A stretch of DNA of 64,000 bases from Ligula intestinalis (GCA_036362985.1 JAYGXS010000002.1:99040124-99104123), one strand, 5' to 3'; positions 33,509-45,124 are shown, counted from the first letter of the stretch. Numbers and translations: made by a program. Notes: generated from the letters alone by a model not told the origin.

Positions 33509-34245
33509 CATGTAGTCGATTTTCACACTCGAATAGCAAACATATTCGACCTATTTTTTGTGGGGAATGTGAACCACTTTCAATGGCATCCTAAGACGTA
33601 CTTGGGAGTTCAGACCTTCGTACAGTTTTTAATGAACTAGAACTGGAGGCGGATAAAACATTTTCCTAAAAGTATAGTCCTAATCATCATTTCCGATCAG
33701 CAGACGCGTCAGACCTACTGGCACATCTAAACGTTCTCGACAGGTCTGAATTTGTCCAATGTTTGGATGTTAATGTTTGTACCGATGCACTTTACAAAGT
33801 GTTGGATCCTCTCATCCTCCACTCTGTCCCCCTTAAGAAAGTAATACATGTCGAGGATGAAATGTACCGTCCTCTGTCTTTCTGTCGTAGGCTGCGTAAA
33901 TAATCTCGTCGTTTGCATCGGCAAAACGACACCACTGTTCTGCCCTTGATCGCACTGATCTTTGAGCAGGCTAGAAGCTCGCCGAAGAAAAGCAGATAGC
34001 AAACAGTGCCCATTTCGATAAAAATCCTTCCCTTTATGCTGCGAAACTCTTTTCGCGTACAGTTAAAGCGCAACACCTATATTTCAAGATGCTTTAGGAA
34101 ACCCCAAAGCTGACGCTAAGTTGACCGCCGATAGCTTCAATGCGTTCCTATCCCAAACGTTTAGGAAAGCTCATTCCTTGCACCTCCAGCTAACCAGGCT
34201 TGGACGGGTGCCGTACTCGAAACCATAAGTTTAACCGTCTGGGAT

Positions 34246-34990
34246 GTGGCTATAGCCATTGGTCGTTCTCGCCAATCCTATAGTCCAGGTCCAGATGGCG
34301 TCCCAGTTAGCCTTCTAAATGTTAAAGCGGAAGATAAATTTCCATCGATTCTTTGTGAGATATTTAATCTTGCTCTTGAGAGCGAAACCTTTCCTTCAAT
34401 GTCGAAGAAACCGCACATAAGGCCTATTCACAAGCATGGACGATCGACGTCATTCAACAACTTTAGTCCAATAAATACACTTTCCGCAGCCTCGGTGATC
34501 TTGGAGACCCTTATCAAAGAAAATATGATGCGCTACTTGACAGAGAATAACCAGCGCAATACAGCTAAACTTGGTTTTCTTGAGAGACGATCTTGTAACA
34601 ATTGTCAGCCCTCTTTCTTTCATTACGTGCTGCAATCTAGAAACAGCGGTTTTGCCATTTATAGCGTATATTTTGATTTTACGAAGGCCGCTGATCGGGT
34701 TGATCACAACCTTATCCTTCTAAAACTGGCCTCCTTCGGCATAGGTAGCAAGCCTCTGAACTTCATATCTTCTTATTTGGGTGCTCTCACACAAGAAGTA
34801 AAAATTTCCAATGTTATCACAAACCGCACGCATGCCAGGAGTCAATTAAAACCTGGGACTTAACTGGGTTTGCTCCTATTTTGCCTGTTTGTCAACGACG
34901 TTTCAGATGGTTTTTAGGATGACAGACCCTTCACGTACGCTGATGATTTAAAAAATATGCTTATCGATATAAACCGGAAGATTGCAACAT
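34246..34990 (+). pseudogene. LINE-B reverse transcriptase (copy 2)
   Basis: The open frame at 34,246-34,863 (205 codons) has SPGPDGVPVSLL (motif 1), FNNFSPINTLSAASVILETL (motif 2, usual form .YRPISLLS...K..E), GFLERRSC, and VYFDFTKAADRVDHNLIL (motif A with its catalytic Asp). After a stop it continues with LGLLLFCLFVNDVSDGF (motif B/C run) and YADDLK at 34,936-34,953, where the catalytic YADD is intact. The front of motif B (usually SGVLQGSVLGP) is degraded to ARSQLKPGT. Copy 1 at 18.0-18.9 kb and the array units carry the same region. It is dead as a whole but the least worn LINE-B RT in the window. Confidence 0.8.
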
Positions 34991-35995
34991 CGTGCTCGAG
35001 CTGAAAAAAGGATCTCTAGGCCTTCGCCCAGTGGTGTTGCACATGGCGCCTCACCCTTTCATGGAACAAATGATCCCTGATGGTTGTTCGCGACGATCGT
35101 CAACCGGAATTAAGCATTGACGTCCACGAACTAACTGTCCCAAGAGTTATGAAGCCTTTGGGCATATCCTACTATAAAGTCTCAATTTGTCAGAGCACTG
35201 TGACCTTATAGTCTCAAAAGCACGCCAAACAACCAAATTTATTTTTAGAAATTTGAGAACTATCACGGTTAGAACTAGCCTTTTTAATATGTACGTGAGA
35301 CTTAGTCTTGAATACTGCTCGCCCCTATTCAGTCTTCTGCGCACTAGTGAACGAAATAAAATAGAATCAGCGCAGCACTATTTCACAAGAAGAGTTTTCA
35401 CTTGAGAACACCGAAACTTAACCTACCAACAAAGGCGTGAACTTATAAAGCTTGATTTTCTGTGATTTTGTCGATTGCAGGAGGGTCTATTTTTACATAT
35501 TTAACTTTTAAATGGTAAAACCTTTAATCTTCTTAGTACAATAAGGCAGCTTAAGCACTCTCGACTCGACAGTCATCGAGACGTATTTTCATTTTTTTCT
35601 ATGGCACGCACAGTTAAGTACCGGCAATTTGTTTCAGTAAATGCCATATCAATTTGGAATAAGCTGCCAAAAAGTATTACAACCCAGCAAAACTACCCTA
35701 TGTTTAAAACAGCTATAAATAGTTTTCTACATTCAGCACAACTTTCATGAATTTTGGGTGCTGACTCGGTGGAATCTCTCTTTTACTTTGATGACGTTAG
35801 TGTACATTAAACCACTCCAGGCTTCCTGCTGACGCAGCAGCCCGCAGTCTGCTAACCCGTCAGCCGATAGCGCACACATTTTGCCAACAAACGTTGAAGG
35901 AAGACTGAAAACACTGTGTTCTTGTGTCAACACTCTCTGTCTGGAACTAATGTCCTCTAATGATACGAAACATTTATCCTTCTGATGAGTCAACT
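34991..35995 (+). mobile_element. LINE-B copy 2, C-terminus and 3' noncoding region
   Basis: The open piece at 35,187-35,405 reads MSEHCDLIVSKARQTTKFIF and later NMYVRLSLEYCSPLFSLL, the usual 'Y..YVR..LEY....W' post-RT block. IWNKLPKS (about 35,655-35,680) is the C-terminal WN.LP motif. The 3' noncoding region from about 35,760 carries CAGTCTGCTAACCCGTCAGC. It is cut at about 35,995 (after GATGAGTCAACTCAGCC), where PLE-3 begins. The rest of the LINE-B terminus is not found on the far side of PLE-3. Confidence 0.65.
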
Positions 35996-35999
35996 CAGC

Positions 36000-37200
36000 C
36001 CTGCTGTGTTCTGCCATCCGCGTCTGCAGCCGCTTCCCAGTCTCAAGGACATATTTTTCTATGGACGAGCACGTCTAGGAACGGCAGTTGGTTGTTATTT
36101 TCAGCCTCCATCGGAAAGTGGATATAAGGTAAGACAGCATACAGGAGATTGTGAAATTCCTGGACCTTTTCTCGCTCAATGATGCAAACGTGTCATCAAT
36201 ATATCGACTTCAAAAAGTTGGGGTGATAGTTTGCTAACACGATTGCCTCTAGTTTTTAGGGAACTGCTTTTGCGATGAAACCCGACAGTGGCGACCGCAT
36301 CGGAGACCCCTCGATCTGTTCGTATATTGTCCCTATGAATGTGCAGTGCGTCTTCAAGCAGAATTTTAAGAGTTGGACGATATGCCTCCGTTTCACCATC
36401 TTGCCCGTCTAGTCATACGGGTTCTCCAGAAGCTCACTTATCGTGTCGACTGCCAGGTCTTGTGGAATGGAGGTAAAGTAATAGGTGACGTCGAAAGACA
36501 CCATGACCTCGTCTGCGGTAATTTGCACTCCCTTAAGGCGTTCAAGAAATTGAGTGGCTTAGCAGACCGTCGTGGCCATGTTCGCCGTCAGTGGCTTTAG
36601 ATTTCGAGATAGCCATTTAGCCAGATTGAATGTTGGTGCTCCCCGCAATGACACGATCGCTCGAAGGGTAATCCCAGCCTTGTGTACCTTTGTTAAACCG
36701 TAAAACCTCGCTAAGGGTGCATATTTTGGCTTGATGGCCAGTTGGACCCACCTGCTGATCGCGTTGCTACATTGCATTTCGGTAGGCAAATTGTTCAGCT
36801 GTGCCATCAGCTTCTTCATCTGTCCTTCATCTTTCCGGTCCTTCAGCAGGGCGGTGGCTTTCTGAATCCAGTCGCGCATATCCAACACCAAAGTGCAACG
36901 TCCTTTGTCTGCTGAGAGAATCACGGTACTGGTGTCAGCCTTTAGTGTTTTGAGTGCAATCTCCTCTGCTCGGGTAATGATTTCGTGCAGTTTCTGCGCA
37001 ATCACCAAGGTTGTTACCTGTTGCCATAATAAGTGTTTCGTCGCGTCAGATTCCCTGATTTGTTGAAGAATTGATGCGACCGTTGCGACGAGGTTGATTG
37101 GATCGACATCCGTAGTGTTGAAGCAAGCTTCGTGGCTCCGTATTGTTACTTGTGTATGACGAGACGGGCAAGACAGTGAAAAGGAGACATCTCATCAAAC
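36000..37200 (-). pseudogene. PLE-3 RT with internal deletion (minus copy)
   Basis: The minus strand encodes a Penelope RT. The open frame at 36,559-37,008 has STVILSADKGRCTLVLDMRD (usual form I..ADKG...VV.D...Y), FYGLTKVHKAGITLRAIVS (YGLPKIHK), and the LAKWLSRNLKPL block. Other frames read VSFDVTYYFTSIPQDLAVDT (motif A) near 36,450-36,510, EGSPMRSPLSGFIAKAV (motif B) near 36,240-36,300, and SRYIDDTF (motif C) near 36,190. It then reads FLDVLVH and jumps directly to ETGKRLQTRMAEHSRAE, the GIY-YIG core. About 480 bases of linker are deleted relative to the plus copy. The copy faces away from its partner at about 37,240. Confidence 0.75.
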
Positions 37201-37239
37201 TCTTAAAATTCCTCTTAAATACGTTCTTCACATTCGAGG

Positions 37240-38290
37240 GGATGATATAGGAACAGACCAAGGGGACGCCGATAAGTTCGGCACTGTCAGGTTTTATCGC
37301 AGAAGCAGTTCTCCAAAAACTAGAGGCGATCGTTTTAGCAAACTATCAGCCCAAGCTTTGGAGTCGATATGTTGACGACACCTTTGTCATCTTTGAGCAA
37401 AAAAGATCCATAAATTTCACAATCTGCTAAATTATGTCTTCCCTGATATCAAGTTTACGATGGAGGCTAAAAATAACAACCAACTGCCGTTTCTAGACGT
37501 GCTCGTCCATAGAAAACCCGATGGGAACCTAAGATCGGCGGTGTACAGGAAGGCCACCAATTCGCGCCAAATCCTAAGCTGTCATAGCCAAAACCCGGAA
37601 TATCACAAACGCAGTTGTGTGCGAACACTATACAAACGGGCAGAAACACACAACAGCGTGCCACATTAGCGGAAAATGAATAATGATACCTCCAGCGTCT
37701 CTTCTTGGCCAACGGATATCCTCGAAATTTCATCGAACGCAGCAGACAGGTCCGATCGAATGGAGAGCCGGCAGCTGAACAACCAAAATTATGGTGCGCG
37801 CTATCATACATTGACGGCGTTCCGGAGGCAGTCTCCCATATTTTAAAAACCCTGGGGATCGGCATCACCCACAGACCAGAGGCAAACATACTACATCTCG
37901 TCATGCGGCCGAAGGATTCCCTGCCCCGAGGTGAAAACACAAACGTCGTTTACCGAATCAAATATGACTACTGCGAGGTCGAATATGTCGGAGAAACTAG
38001 TAAGCGGCTGCAGACCCGGATGGCAGAACACAGTAGGGCTGAATACGATGCAGCGACTTTCATTGGTGGCGGAACACTGCGCAAATTCCGGACACAAATT
38101 TGCTTTTTAGAATGCCGCAATTCTGGGTCGAGGAAATGACTGCGTGGTGAGGGAAACAACTGACGCCTGGCACACTGGTATAACCTCCATTAACCGCTGT
38201 GTGTCGCTTCCCTCAGCCAACCAAGCCCTCCAAAAGAAACGCAATGAAGGAAGTGGTGAACACAAAATAAGACATAACGTGAATCCGGGC
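37240..38290 (+). pseudogene. PLE-3 RT C-terminus and GIY-YIG endonuclease (plus copy)
   Basis: The plus strand begins inside motif B (EQTKGTPISSALSGFIAEAV, 37,255 on) and continues with WSRYVDDTFVIFEQK (motif C, intact YVDD). The open frame at 37,460-37,669 gives NNNQLPFLDVLVHRKPDG and VYRKATNS...YHKRSCVRTL, classic PLE blocks. The frame at 37,705-38,139 (144 codons) contains the linker and the GIY-YIG domain: VVYRIKYDYCEVEYVGETSK, then RLQTRMAEH. A frameshift then leads to LVAEHCANSGHKF and ITSINRCV, the domain end. A few stops separate the blocks. It is the least worn PLE endonuclease in the window, but it lacks the RT N-terminal half, so it is 5'-truncated at the inversion point. Confidence 0.8.
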
Positions 38291-38292
38291 CC

Positions 38293-38690
38293 TCACGAGC
38301 TCATGGTGGACACACAAGTAACCGCACCACAAACAGGTGGAGCAATCATCAACTTGACCGTTTCATCCGCTCATTCTGTAGGTGCGAAACCAGATGGACG
38401 TGTTAAGGCAAACGGGGTCATCGGACTAGGACGACAACTTAGATCAATGACAGCGGCGCAGGCGAGAACAGCATAACCCGACGCTAATCTGGGCCTCTGC
38501 GAGCACAAGGTGGACACACAAGTCGGCGGGCCACAATGGAACAGAACAATTATCAGCCTAACCGCTTCATCCGCTCATTCTGTAGGTGCGAAACCAGCTG
38601 GAAGTGTTAACACAAACAAAATCACCGGCCCAGGACGGTAACTAAGATCAATTACATAAGCACAGGCGTGAACAGCAGAATCCGAAGAGA
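38293..38690 (+). repeat. PLE-3 3' region, two direct repeats of about 204 bp
   Basis: Two consecutive copies start at about 38,293 and 38,497. Shared blocks are GGTGGACACACAAGT and CATTCTGTAGGTGCGAAACC (38,372 and 38,576), then AGTGTTAA/GTGTTAAGGC. The repeat lies directly downstream of the GIY-YIG domain in the PLE-3 3' untranslated part. Confidence 0.65.
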
Positions 38691-38837
38691 GACCCCTTGA
38701 TTGAGACTAATTCGCTTCAAGGCGTCACTGATTAAGCATCCTTCCGATGTCCCGCCCCCCTTCCTTTGCATTGGCTTATACTCTTTTAACCATGACTGTC
38801 ACCAACTTTAACTACTGTGAGGCGCGGTACAACACCC

Positions 38838-38925
38838 ACCTGTGATGACGGAAGCCTGTACGCATTTGAAACGTCAGGAAAGTAAAAATATGCGTCCCGT
38901 TATATATATATATATATATATTTTA
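38838..38925 (+). other. PLE-3 3' terminus: hammerhead-like remnant and (TA)n
   Basis: CCTGTGATGACGGAAGCCTG followed by TTTGAAACGTCAGG keeps the order CUGA(N)GA - helix II - GAAAC of a hammerhead ribozyme, with a two-base insertion in the first block and a poorly pairing helix II. GCGTC follows at about 38,894-38,898 and could pair as helix III with GUC as the cleavage triplet. PLE ends commonly carry such motifs. About 22 bases of TA repeat follow at 38,901-38,922, likely the insertion site. It is probably inactive. Confidence 0.35.
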
Positions 38926-39779
38926 TAATTGTAGAGAAAATTATTTTATTTCAGAATATTTTTTTTAAACATTGATATCATAGTCAAATAATATTTAAAA
39001 AAGAAAAATATTTCTTAGTTTTGTAATTATTTTTTTCGGACTGAAAAAAGGAAGCGTGGCACAATATTGCACTAGGTTTGTTTTGATCAGAGTTGGGAAC
39101 CGTCGATTGGAAAGCCTCCAGCAGTGGCCAGTTAACTCCAAAATGTACGGGAAATCTCCTGGTCCGTTAGATTTATTTTGGCTTAGCAATGTGTCCTATT
39201 TCGTTCAGAAATAGACGCGCCATTGCATTTGAGAAGAACTGCGTAGTCTTTCTTCTAAATTCGTCTAAACTGTGGCTTTAAAGAACATCGTTTGGTAGGG
39301 CATTTCATATGATCGCTTATCTTATGCGATATAAATTTCATGACTGGGCCGTCATAGGTTTAGTGTTATGATTTGTATGCTGGTTGTTTCTAGTGGGACG
39401 GGAACCATTTTGATGAGTTATCATATTTTTGCTTAAGGTGTAATGATTATCTATCACTTTTAATGGGAAAGTTTTACCATTCTTGAGTCAACTTTGCCAG
39501 AGGGGTTTAAGACCACATATATAGTGCGTTATTGTTTAGAGTGTCGGACGTCATCGCGTTTACACAGAACTCTAGTTAAACGTCGCTGGATATTTTTTTT
39601 AGTTTCTGCCTGTCATCTAATGACATGGTACTGAAAAAAAATTAGCAATAATCTTAAATAGGTAAAATGTACATTTTGTAAAGTTTAGTCTTAAGTGTAA
39701 TTGTTGTTCTATTTTAACTTATGAAGCCACATAGTCAATTGGCTGTTGGTGTAATTTTTTAAACGTGCGGCGAAAATTC

Positions 39780-40200
39780 AAGAGTTTTAAAATAGCTTAG
39801 ATCTCTATATGTTTAAGATGTAAGCTCTTTTATTTCTTGACCACTAAACATCGTGGGGTGAAGGTAAAGTTTTCCAAAAATCATGAAAGGACATTTCGTT
39901 TTTGAAAATGGCATTTGCCACTGAACACTCCAGTCATTTAGTTTTTAAAGGTCTATTGATGTGATTTGTTTAACAGGTGGGTTAAGATAAACAGTAGTAG
40001 AGCAGCTCTATCTTTAATCTTTTAAAAATGTTACCTTTTTTATTTATTTACCAGTAAACATTATGAGGGGGGAGTTTTAGGTGTCCAAAAATCATGATAT
40101 GAGATTTTGTTGGTGTAAACGGCATTTGCCATTGAAGACTCCAGTCGTTTAATTATGGTATGTCCAATTCAATTGTTCTATGCAACAAACTCATTTAATT
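39780..40200 (-). repeat. Tandem duplication of about 210 bp inside LINE-D
   Basis: Two similar blocks lie side by side: 39,840-39,950 (CATCGTGGGGTGAAGG, GGCATTTGCCACTGAACACT, CCAGTCATTTAGTTT) and 40,050-40,155 (CATTATGAGGGGGGAG, GGCATTTGCCATTGAAGACT, CCAGTCGTTTAATTA). They differ at many positions, so the duplication is old. It falls between the RT and the C-terminus. Confidence 0.5.
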
Positions 40201-40223
40201 TATGTTATATGCATATGCGAGTT

Positions 40224-40722
40224 TTAAGTCATCTGCATATAAAATGTTTTAGCAGAGGTAAGTATAGTGGATAACTCATGAATGTTAATGAAAAATAAGA
40301 AAAGACCTAGGATAGTGCCTTTAAAAACACCACTGCTTATGTGAGCTGGTTCTGATATTATATTCGAATTTGTACTACTTCGAATCGGTTTTGAAGATAG
40401 GATTTGAGAAAAAAAAGGAGAGAAGCGAATGCCGTGACTCACTAGCTTCATGACCTGTATTTTATGGAAAACATTGCCGAACGATTTTTTTAAGATCAAA
40501 GTTAATTGTAGCTACCATGTTCCCATCATGTCGATTTCTGGAGACGAATTCCAAGAAATTTAAGATGGCAGGAATGACATGACTTTTGGGTAAAAAGGCA
40601 TGTTGAGAGAGAGGTCTGAGATTAACATTCGGCAGATGGTCTAACATTTCGTTATAAATTAATTTTTTGTAAGATTTTTGCTGAAACCGATGTTCGATGA
40701 AAACCATGATAATTTTGGGCAT
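40224..40722 (-). pseudogene. LINE-D reverse transcriptase core
   Basis: Two overlapping minus-strand frames carry the RT. The first (40,462-40,722) has PKIIMVFIEHRFQQKSYKKL, LRPLSQHAFLPKSHVIPAIL and MVATINFDLKK (motif A, usual form .DL.KAFD). The second (40,224-40,499) has ISSGVFKGTILGLFLFFINI (motif B; GPLLF is now GLFLF) and ends FYMQMT, the frame-shadow of a YADD motif C located in the neighbouring frame near 40,225-40,240. It is inactive through frameshifts. Confidence 0.65.
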
Positions 40723-41189
40723 TAGACGTATATCCGTCTGATCGAAAACATATAACTTAGCCTTTTTAAGTTTTTTTTTTAGTTCTCTGGAAAGGAAGTT
40801 TTGGATAAGTGCTTGCTTATATGCGAATATCTTGTCAATTAGGGTATCTTGAATTCAATTTATGTTGGCATATAATATGTTTACAGCTTCTAGAACGGGT
40901 GTTGTTGGGAAGAAAGAGCTCCAATCCAATAACTTCATGTACTTATTCATAGATCCAATGTCAGTATTTTCGGGGTTTATAGAAGTGTAACTAGAATCAG
41001 GTGTTGTATATTGTTAAGAGGGAGCACTGCTATTATTGTTTCATGATAAATATTACAGGTTAAGCAGTATTAGTGCGTATATGAGAACAAGATATCATTT
41101 CGGAGAATAACATCGAGTATAGTGTTACCTCTGGTTTGTTCATTTATTATTTGCATCCATTTGTAACAGACTATTGATGATAATAATTC

Positions 41190-41690
41190 ATCATGTCTGG
41201 ATGGTGTGATAGCTCTATCCAGCTTATTTTTGGACCGTTTAAGTCTCTTGCAAATATCTTATATTTCGGTTGGATATTTGATATAATATCATGTAGATTT
41301 GTAAGGCCCGTGTCATCATTCTGTTATTCTGAAGGGGTGTACATACATCTAATTATAATGCTTTTACAGGTTTTGGCTGATATTATAGCGAAGCACGCTT
41401 CGCCATTGGACGTTATCTGTAGAAACTCAAAGCCTCTCTGTTCTTTGGTAGTTCTAATGTGGATCATACAACCTCCTCCTCGTTTATAAGCATGGTCCTG
41501 TCTATCGAAGGTGCAGTTTGCTATAAAAAGAAAAGCATTGGAGGATGAATCATTGACCCTTGTTTTCGATAAAATGACTTTATTGGTTTTTTTTAAATAA
41601 AATCCTTCGTCGTGGAACTTTTTTACAATCGATCTAGCATTTATAAGAACAACACTTATGGTGTCGGATCAAAAGCTGGAATTTGTTGTT
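41190..41690 (-). pseudogene. LINE-D endonuclease remnant
   Basis: Read on the minus strand from about 41,665: VVLINARSIVKKF, the APE-type start motif; then TRVNDSSSNAFL and HAYKRGGGCMIHIRTT (the Y.R.GGG block, about 41,460-41,500); RCMYTPSE near 41,330; and ...ARDLNGPKISWIE, a GDFN-like block, near 41,215-41,250. The plus-strand open frame at 41,193-41,489 is its shadow. Stops are present. Confidence 0.6.
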
Positions 41691-42959
41691 AAAAATGGAT
41701 TCCTATTACTTGTTTGGTTGTGTTAACGGGTCATGTGCGAAAATTGTGTGAATGTTGGATAATATGGTGGTGTTGGACTTTTTGTGGCGAATTATGCATA
41801 AGTTGGAAAACACTGGTGATGACAGTGATGAAATTCGATGGCATTGGTTAACTTTCGCAGGGTATGGTGTTGTGCGAGGTGGGATTTTAGTGTGTGTGTT
41901 ATATTAAACGGGTTAGGTGTGTGGTGGTCGTCGTGTGTATGGGCTTGCATGCATTGGTTGAGAGAAGGGGTTTAGTGTTATTTGAGGGTGTGCATTTTAA
42001 TACGGATATTTGTTTTGGTATCCAATAATGTTTGGGAATGGTGGTCAATTTCGGGTTGTTCGGTGGAAATAATTTACACTGGTTTACTGCTTTTGTTCGT
42101 AGAGTTAGGACTGGTATTGCTAATTATGGACATGTTTAGACATGCGTTGTTATTTATCAGTGAATTTTGATTAGATCCAGGTTAAGTGTCGTTCATGTCT
42201 AAATGGGTTGTACTATTTCGCGGTTATTTGTTTGAACCTTACTCTTTCCCTTTATTGCTTTGGCAGGTTTATAATTGGCTTTCTGTTGGTCATTATGATA
42301 ATTAGGAGAAGTCGCTTTCAAGTAACCTAAGCTGATGCTTCGTTGATCATTTTCGTTTTTCTTCCCAGAGGAGGAGTAAATCGTAAATTTGTCCTGTGAA
42401 GTAGCATTTTGTTGAGTTTTTCCGTTTTGTGCGACAATATGTGGCGGACTTTAATTTCGTCCTTTTTCTTTGTGTAAATATTTTTCTGCACTGCAACGGG
42501 GTCAAGTCAGTGGCTATATATGATTGATATCTCCGGAAGCTCTTATTTTTTTAGAATCTTGTGGTAGCATTTTAGCTTTAGCTACGGTAGAACATGTCGT
42601 TAAAATCAATTGGTTTTTACTTCGCGAATTTAGATTTTTGATAGACACTATGCGTATACTTATTCCACATTGTGGAAACACTTTTTTTTTGCTAACGATG
42701 GATTATTCGATTGAGGAAAGTTGTGGAAGATTATATTACAGCTACGTTTTGATCCATCCGAAACTTATGCTGATAATAAATGCAACACATACTCAATATG
42801 GGATAAATTCGTCATGTTATTTTCAAATGAATTTAAGTCTGGAAGTAAATTAAGAATCGCTAAAAACAGATTCATAATTTTCAAAAAAAAAATTCGTTAA
42901 ATTTAAGAGGGCTGACAGATCGATTTGATCCAAAACTACGTTCGCGTCAGTCATTGTTT

Positions 42960-44035
42960 CTCATAAACGTTTAAAGTAAAGGATATTTAAATGCTTAATA
43001 TATGTCTTAGTAACGTGGTTTTTACAAATAAATTTAAAACTTCTAGAAGTCCAAAACAAATGAAAGAGAGGGCAATATCTTATCAAATCAACGAAGGAAT
43101 TCGGTAGCAGATTTAGGCTAAGATAGTCAACTGTTACTAACTGATAATTCTTTTAAGAAAACCAAATAATTTGGGTCGTTTTTTCTCTTATACAAATCAA
43201 TTTATATAAATATTTCGATAATCTTTCAATTTGAACACATCGACGAGATATGAATAAACGCTAAGGCTTTGCCGGGTAAAATTAATAATTTATGTTCAAA
43301 CGATACCCGACAACATTGCTCGATATATTTTAATGGAATAATAGTGGGTTTGGCTTGAATTAAACCCACAACAAAGGATAGCGTTTGTGTAGCCAACCAT
43401 GCACTTTTAACTACGAGGCTCACCATACGCCGTGCATTTTATTTAACTGATGTCGACCTGCTTGCAAAATTGTGGTCAAAGGCGTATAACAATGTCGCCC
43501 TATGGTTAGTTTGAATGAGCGATGGGTCAGTAAATGGATTCTCGATTGTGTAGGTTTACCTCCATTCAACATATGGAGAACGGCGTTAATGCAAATTATG
43601 TTGCATGAGGTCATTGTAAATATGTAAGGTATTTTTCGTAGACGGTGCAAATACAGTGATATTTATTGAGATATTTCGCTGGACTGCCAAAAACATAATG
43701 CCAAGGCCTTACAGTAAAATGCCGATCTGTCTTATTCAACATGACATCTTACTCAAAACTGGGACACAAATCACCTCTATGCACAGGTTATATAAATGAC
43801 CATCATGTCGTAAGCATGAATAAGATTCATATTGACGCTGAAGGTGTTAGAGGAAAATATGAGTATATGTTAATGCGCCCATGTGCTTTTTGTGATAAGG
43901 AGGTATGTTCAATCCCTTTTCAACAGTATGAGTTATGATATCCTTAAAGCAAAATGTTGCCACTGATTCGTGCAACTGGCAAATTTTAACATAATTTGAA
44001 AAGTCATTCTTAAATTAAACAAACCTAAGATTATC
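42960..44035 (-). repeat. Repeat X, segment D (inverted copy)
   Basis: The reverse complement matches 20,120-21,000 and 23,950-24,700: GATGGGTCAGTAAATGGATT (43,518), AACATAATGCCAAGGCCTTA and CATGAATAAGATTCATATTG. On the minus strand it follows a LINE-B 3' end at 44,040, exactly as segment D follows LINE-B at 20,115 on the plus strand. Confidence 0.55.
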
Positions 44036-44039
44036 ATTT

Positions 44040-44330
44040 CCTCTAATGGTGTGAACACTTTTTTTAATAATAATATGCTTTAATTGCCAGTTAACAGGCC
44101 ATAGTAAAGCGTTGGGAATGCACTTCTTGGGAAATTTCAAAAACCTCGAAGCCTGGAAAAAAACCTGAAAAAATCTTCCTATGTTGCAGCAAATATTGGT
44201 AATGTTTCAGGTTTTGTTTTTTGTCATTTCTGGGCGAGATAGAACGTTTGTTCACGTAAAAAAAACATGCCTTCAAGGTATGATACGAACGGAATGAACG
44301 TACAGATTGGAATTCGGAATTTATAATTTT
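44040..44330 (-). mobile_element. LINE-B 3' terminus (minus)
   Basis: On the minus strand it runs from the GAAGGCATG and ACGTGAACAAACGT region to GCCTGTTAACTGGCAATTAA, then AGCATATTATTATTAAAA, the LINE-B end. Repeat M lies upstream and repeat X segment D downstream. Confidence 0.55.
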
Positions 44331-44344
44331 CAGCGCCATTGCGG

Positions 44345-44780
44345 CTGTATGTGTACAAAGGTTATTTCGGAAAAATAAAAATTCAAAAAAATATTTGACA
44401 ATATGTGCAAGAAGACGTAGAAAGTCGTAATAATTTCAGCAGATAATGTCGTTTTTTGGCAACATTTAGCAATGTTTTGAAGATAATTTTGAACTTAAAC
44501 CGAAAAACTTATGGCACTTAAAAAAAAATTAATCTTACAGTGAAAATGGAGATAGTGTATAACGGGCATCCATGTTCAAAAAGTGTGCGAGGGAAAAAAA
44601 AAACTGTTAAGGAAGATAGAAGTAGGATCATAGTAGAAAAGCAGAAAAAGGTGTGGGTGTTTTGATAAACATGAGTTTTCAACATAACTGAAGCATTTTA
44701 GACGAAATACTTCCACGTTGCTTTGTTTGATCCACCGGTGGTTAATCGAAACTGCAAGGTTCTCATGGGACACAAATCAG
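44345..44780 (-). repeat. Repeat M (minus), left edge of the 1.63-kb array
   Basis: The reverse complement matches 55,000-55,440. It includes TTTTGAACATGGATGCCCGT, where the array units instead switch to LINE-B RT sequence. It therefore preserves the unrearranged M sequence next to the chimeric units. Confidence 0.5.
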
Positions 44781-45124
44781 AGAGAAGACTTTCAAGCGGA
44801 CCTCCTGAATTCTTAATAAGCATTTATTGGAGTCAGGGAGAAAGCTGCTCGGAAAAGATGAGCTGAAAGCTGATTTATCACATCATCAGGAGAAATGTTG
44901 CATATCGTTTCAAAAACATTACTTTTATACGGAGAGGGTTTGCACAAGTACACCGAGTTCTCAGTCTTCCCTAAATGGTTATCGGCAAAAGTTGCGTGCT
45001 ATCAGCTGCATGGTAAGCAAACTGCAGACTGCTGCTTCAGCACCATTATATTTATCTTGAAGCCTGGTAGGGTTCAACGTTCACGAACGCCATCAGATTA
45101 GAAGAAAGATAACACCGAGTCAGC

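Larger units (their letters stand above)
38930..42900 (-). mobile_element. LINE-D, long minus-strand copy
   Basis: A worn but nearly complete CR1/jockey-type LINE read from about 42,170 to 38,930. It has a Pro/Thr-rich region (about 41,700-42,170), the endonuclease (about 41,190-41,690), the RT (40,224-40,722 and beyond), a C-terminal region, and a 3' end that matches 1-500 (reverse complement). It is interrupted on its 3' side by the TA repeat and PLE-3. Region 42,170-42,900 has no second copy, so its membership is by position only. Confidence 0.6.

Noticed and set aside
35960..35995. CTGATGAGTC in the LINE-B 3' region (also near 7,134) as a hammerhead core
   Set aside because: No GAAA follows at a suitable distance and no helices form. 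The motif is just part of the LINE-B 3' sequence.
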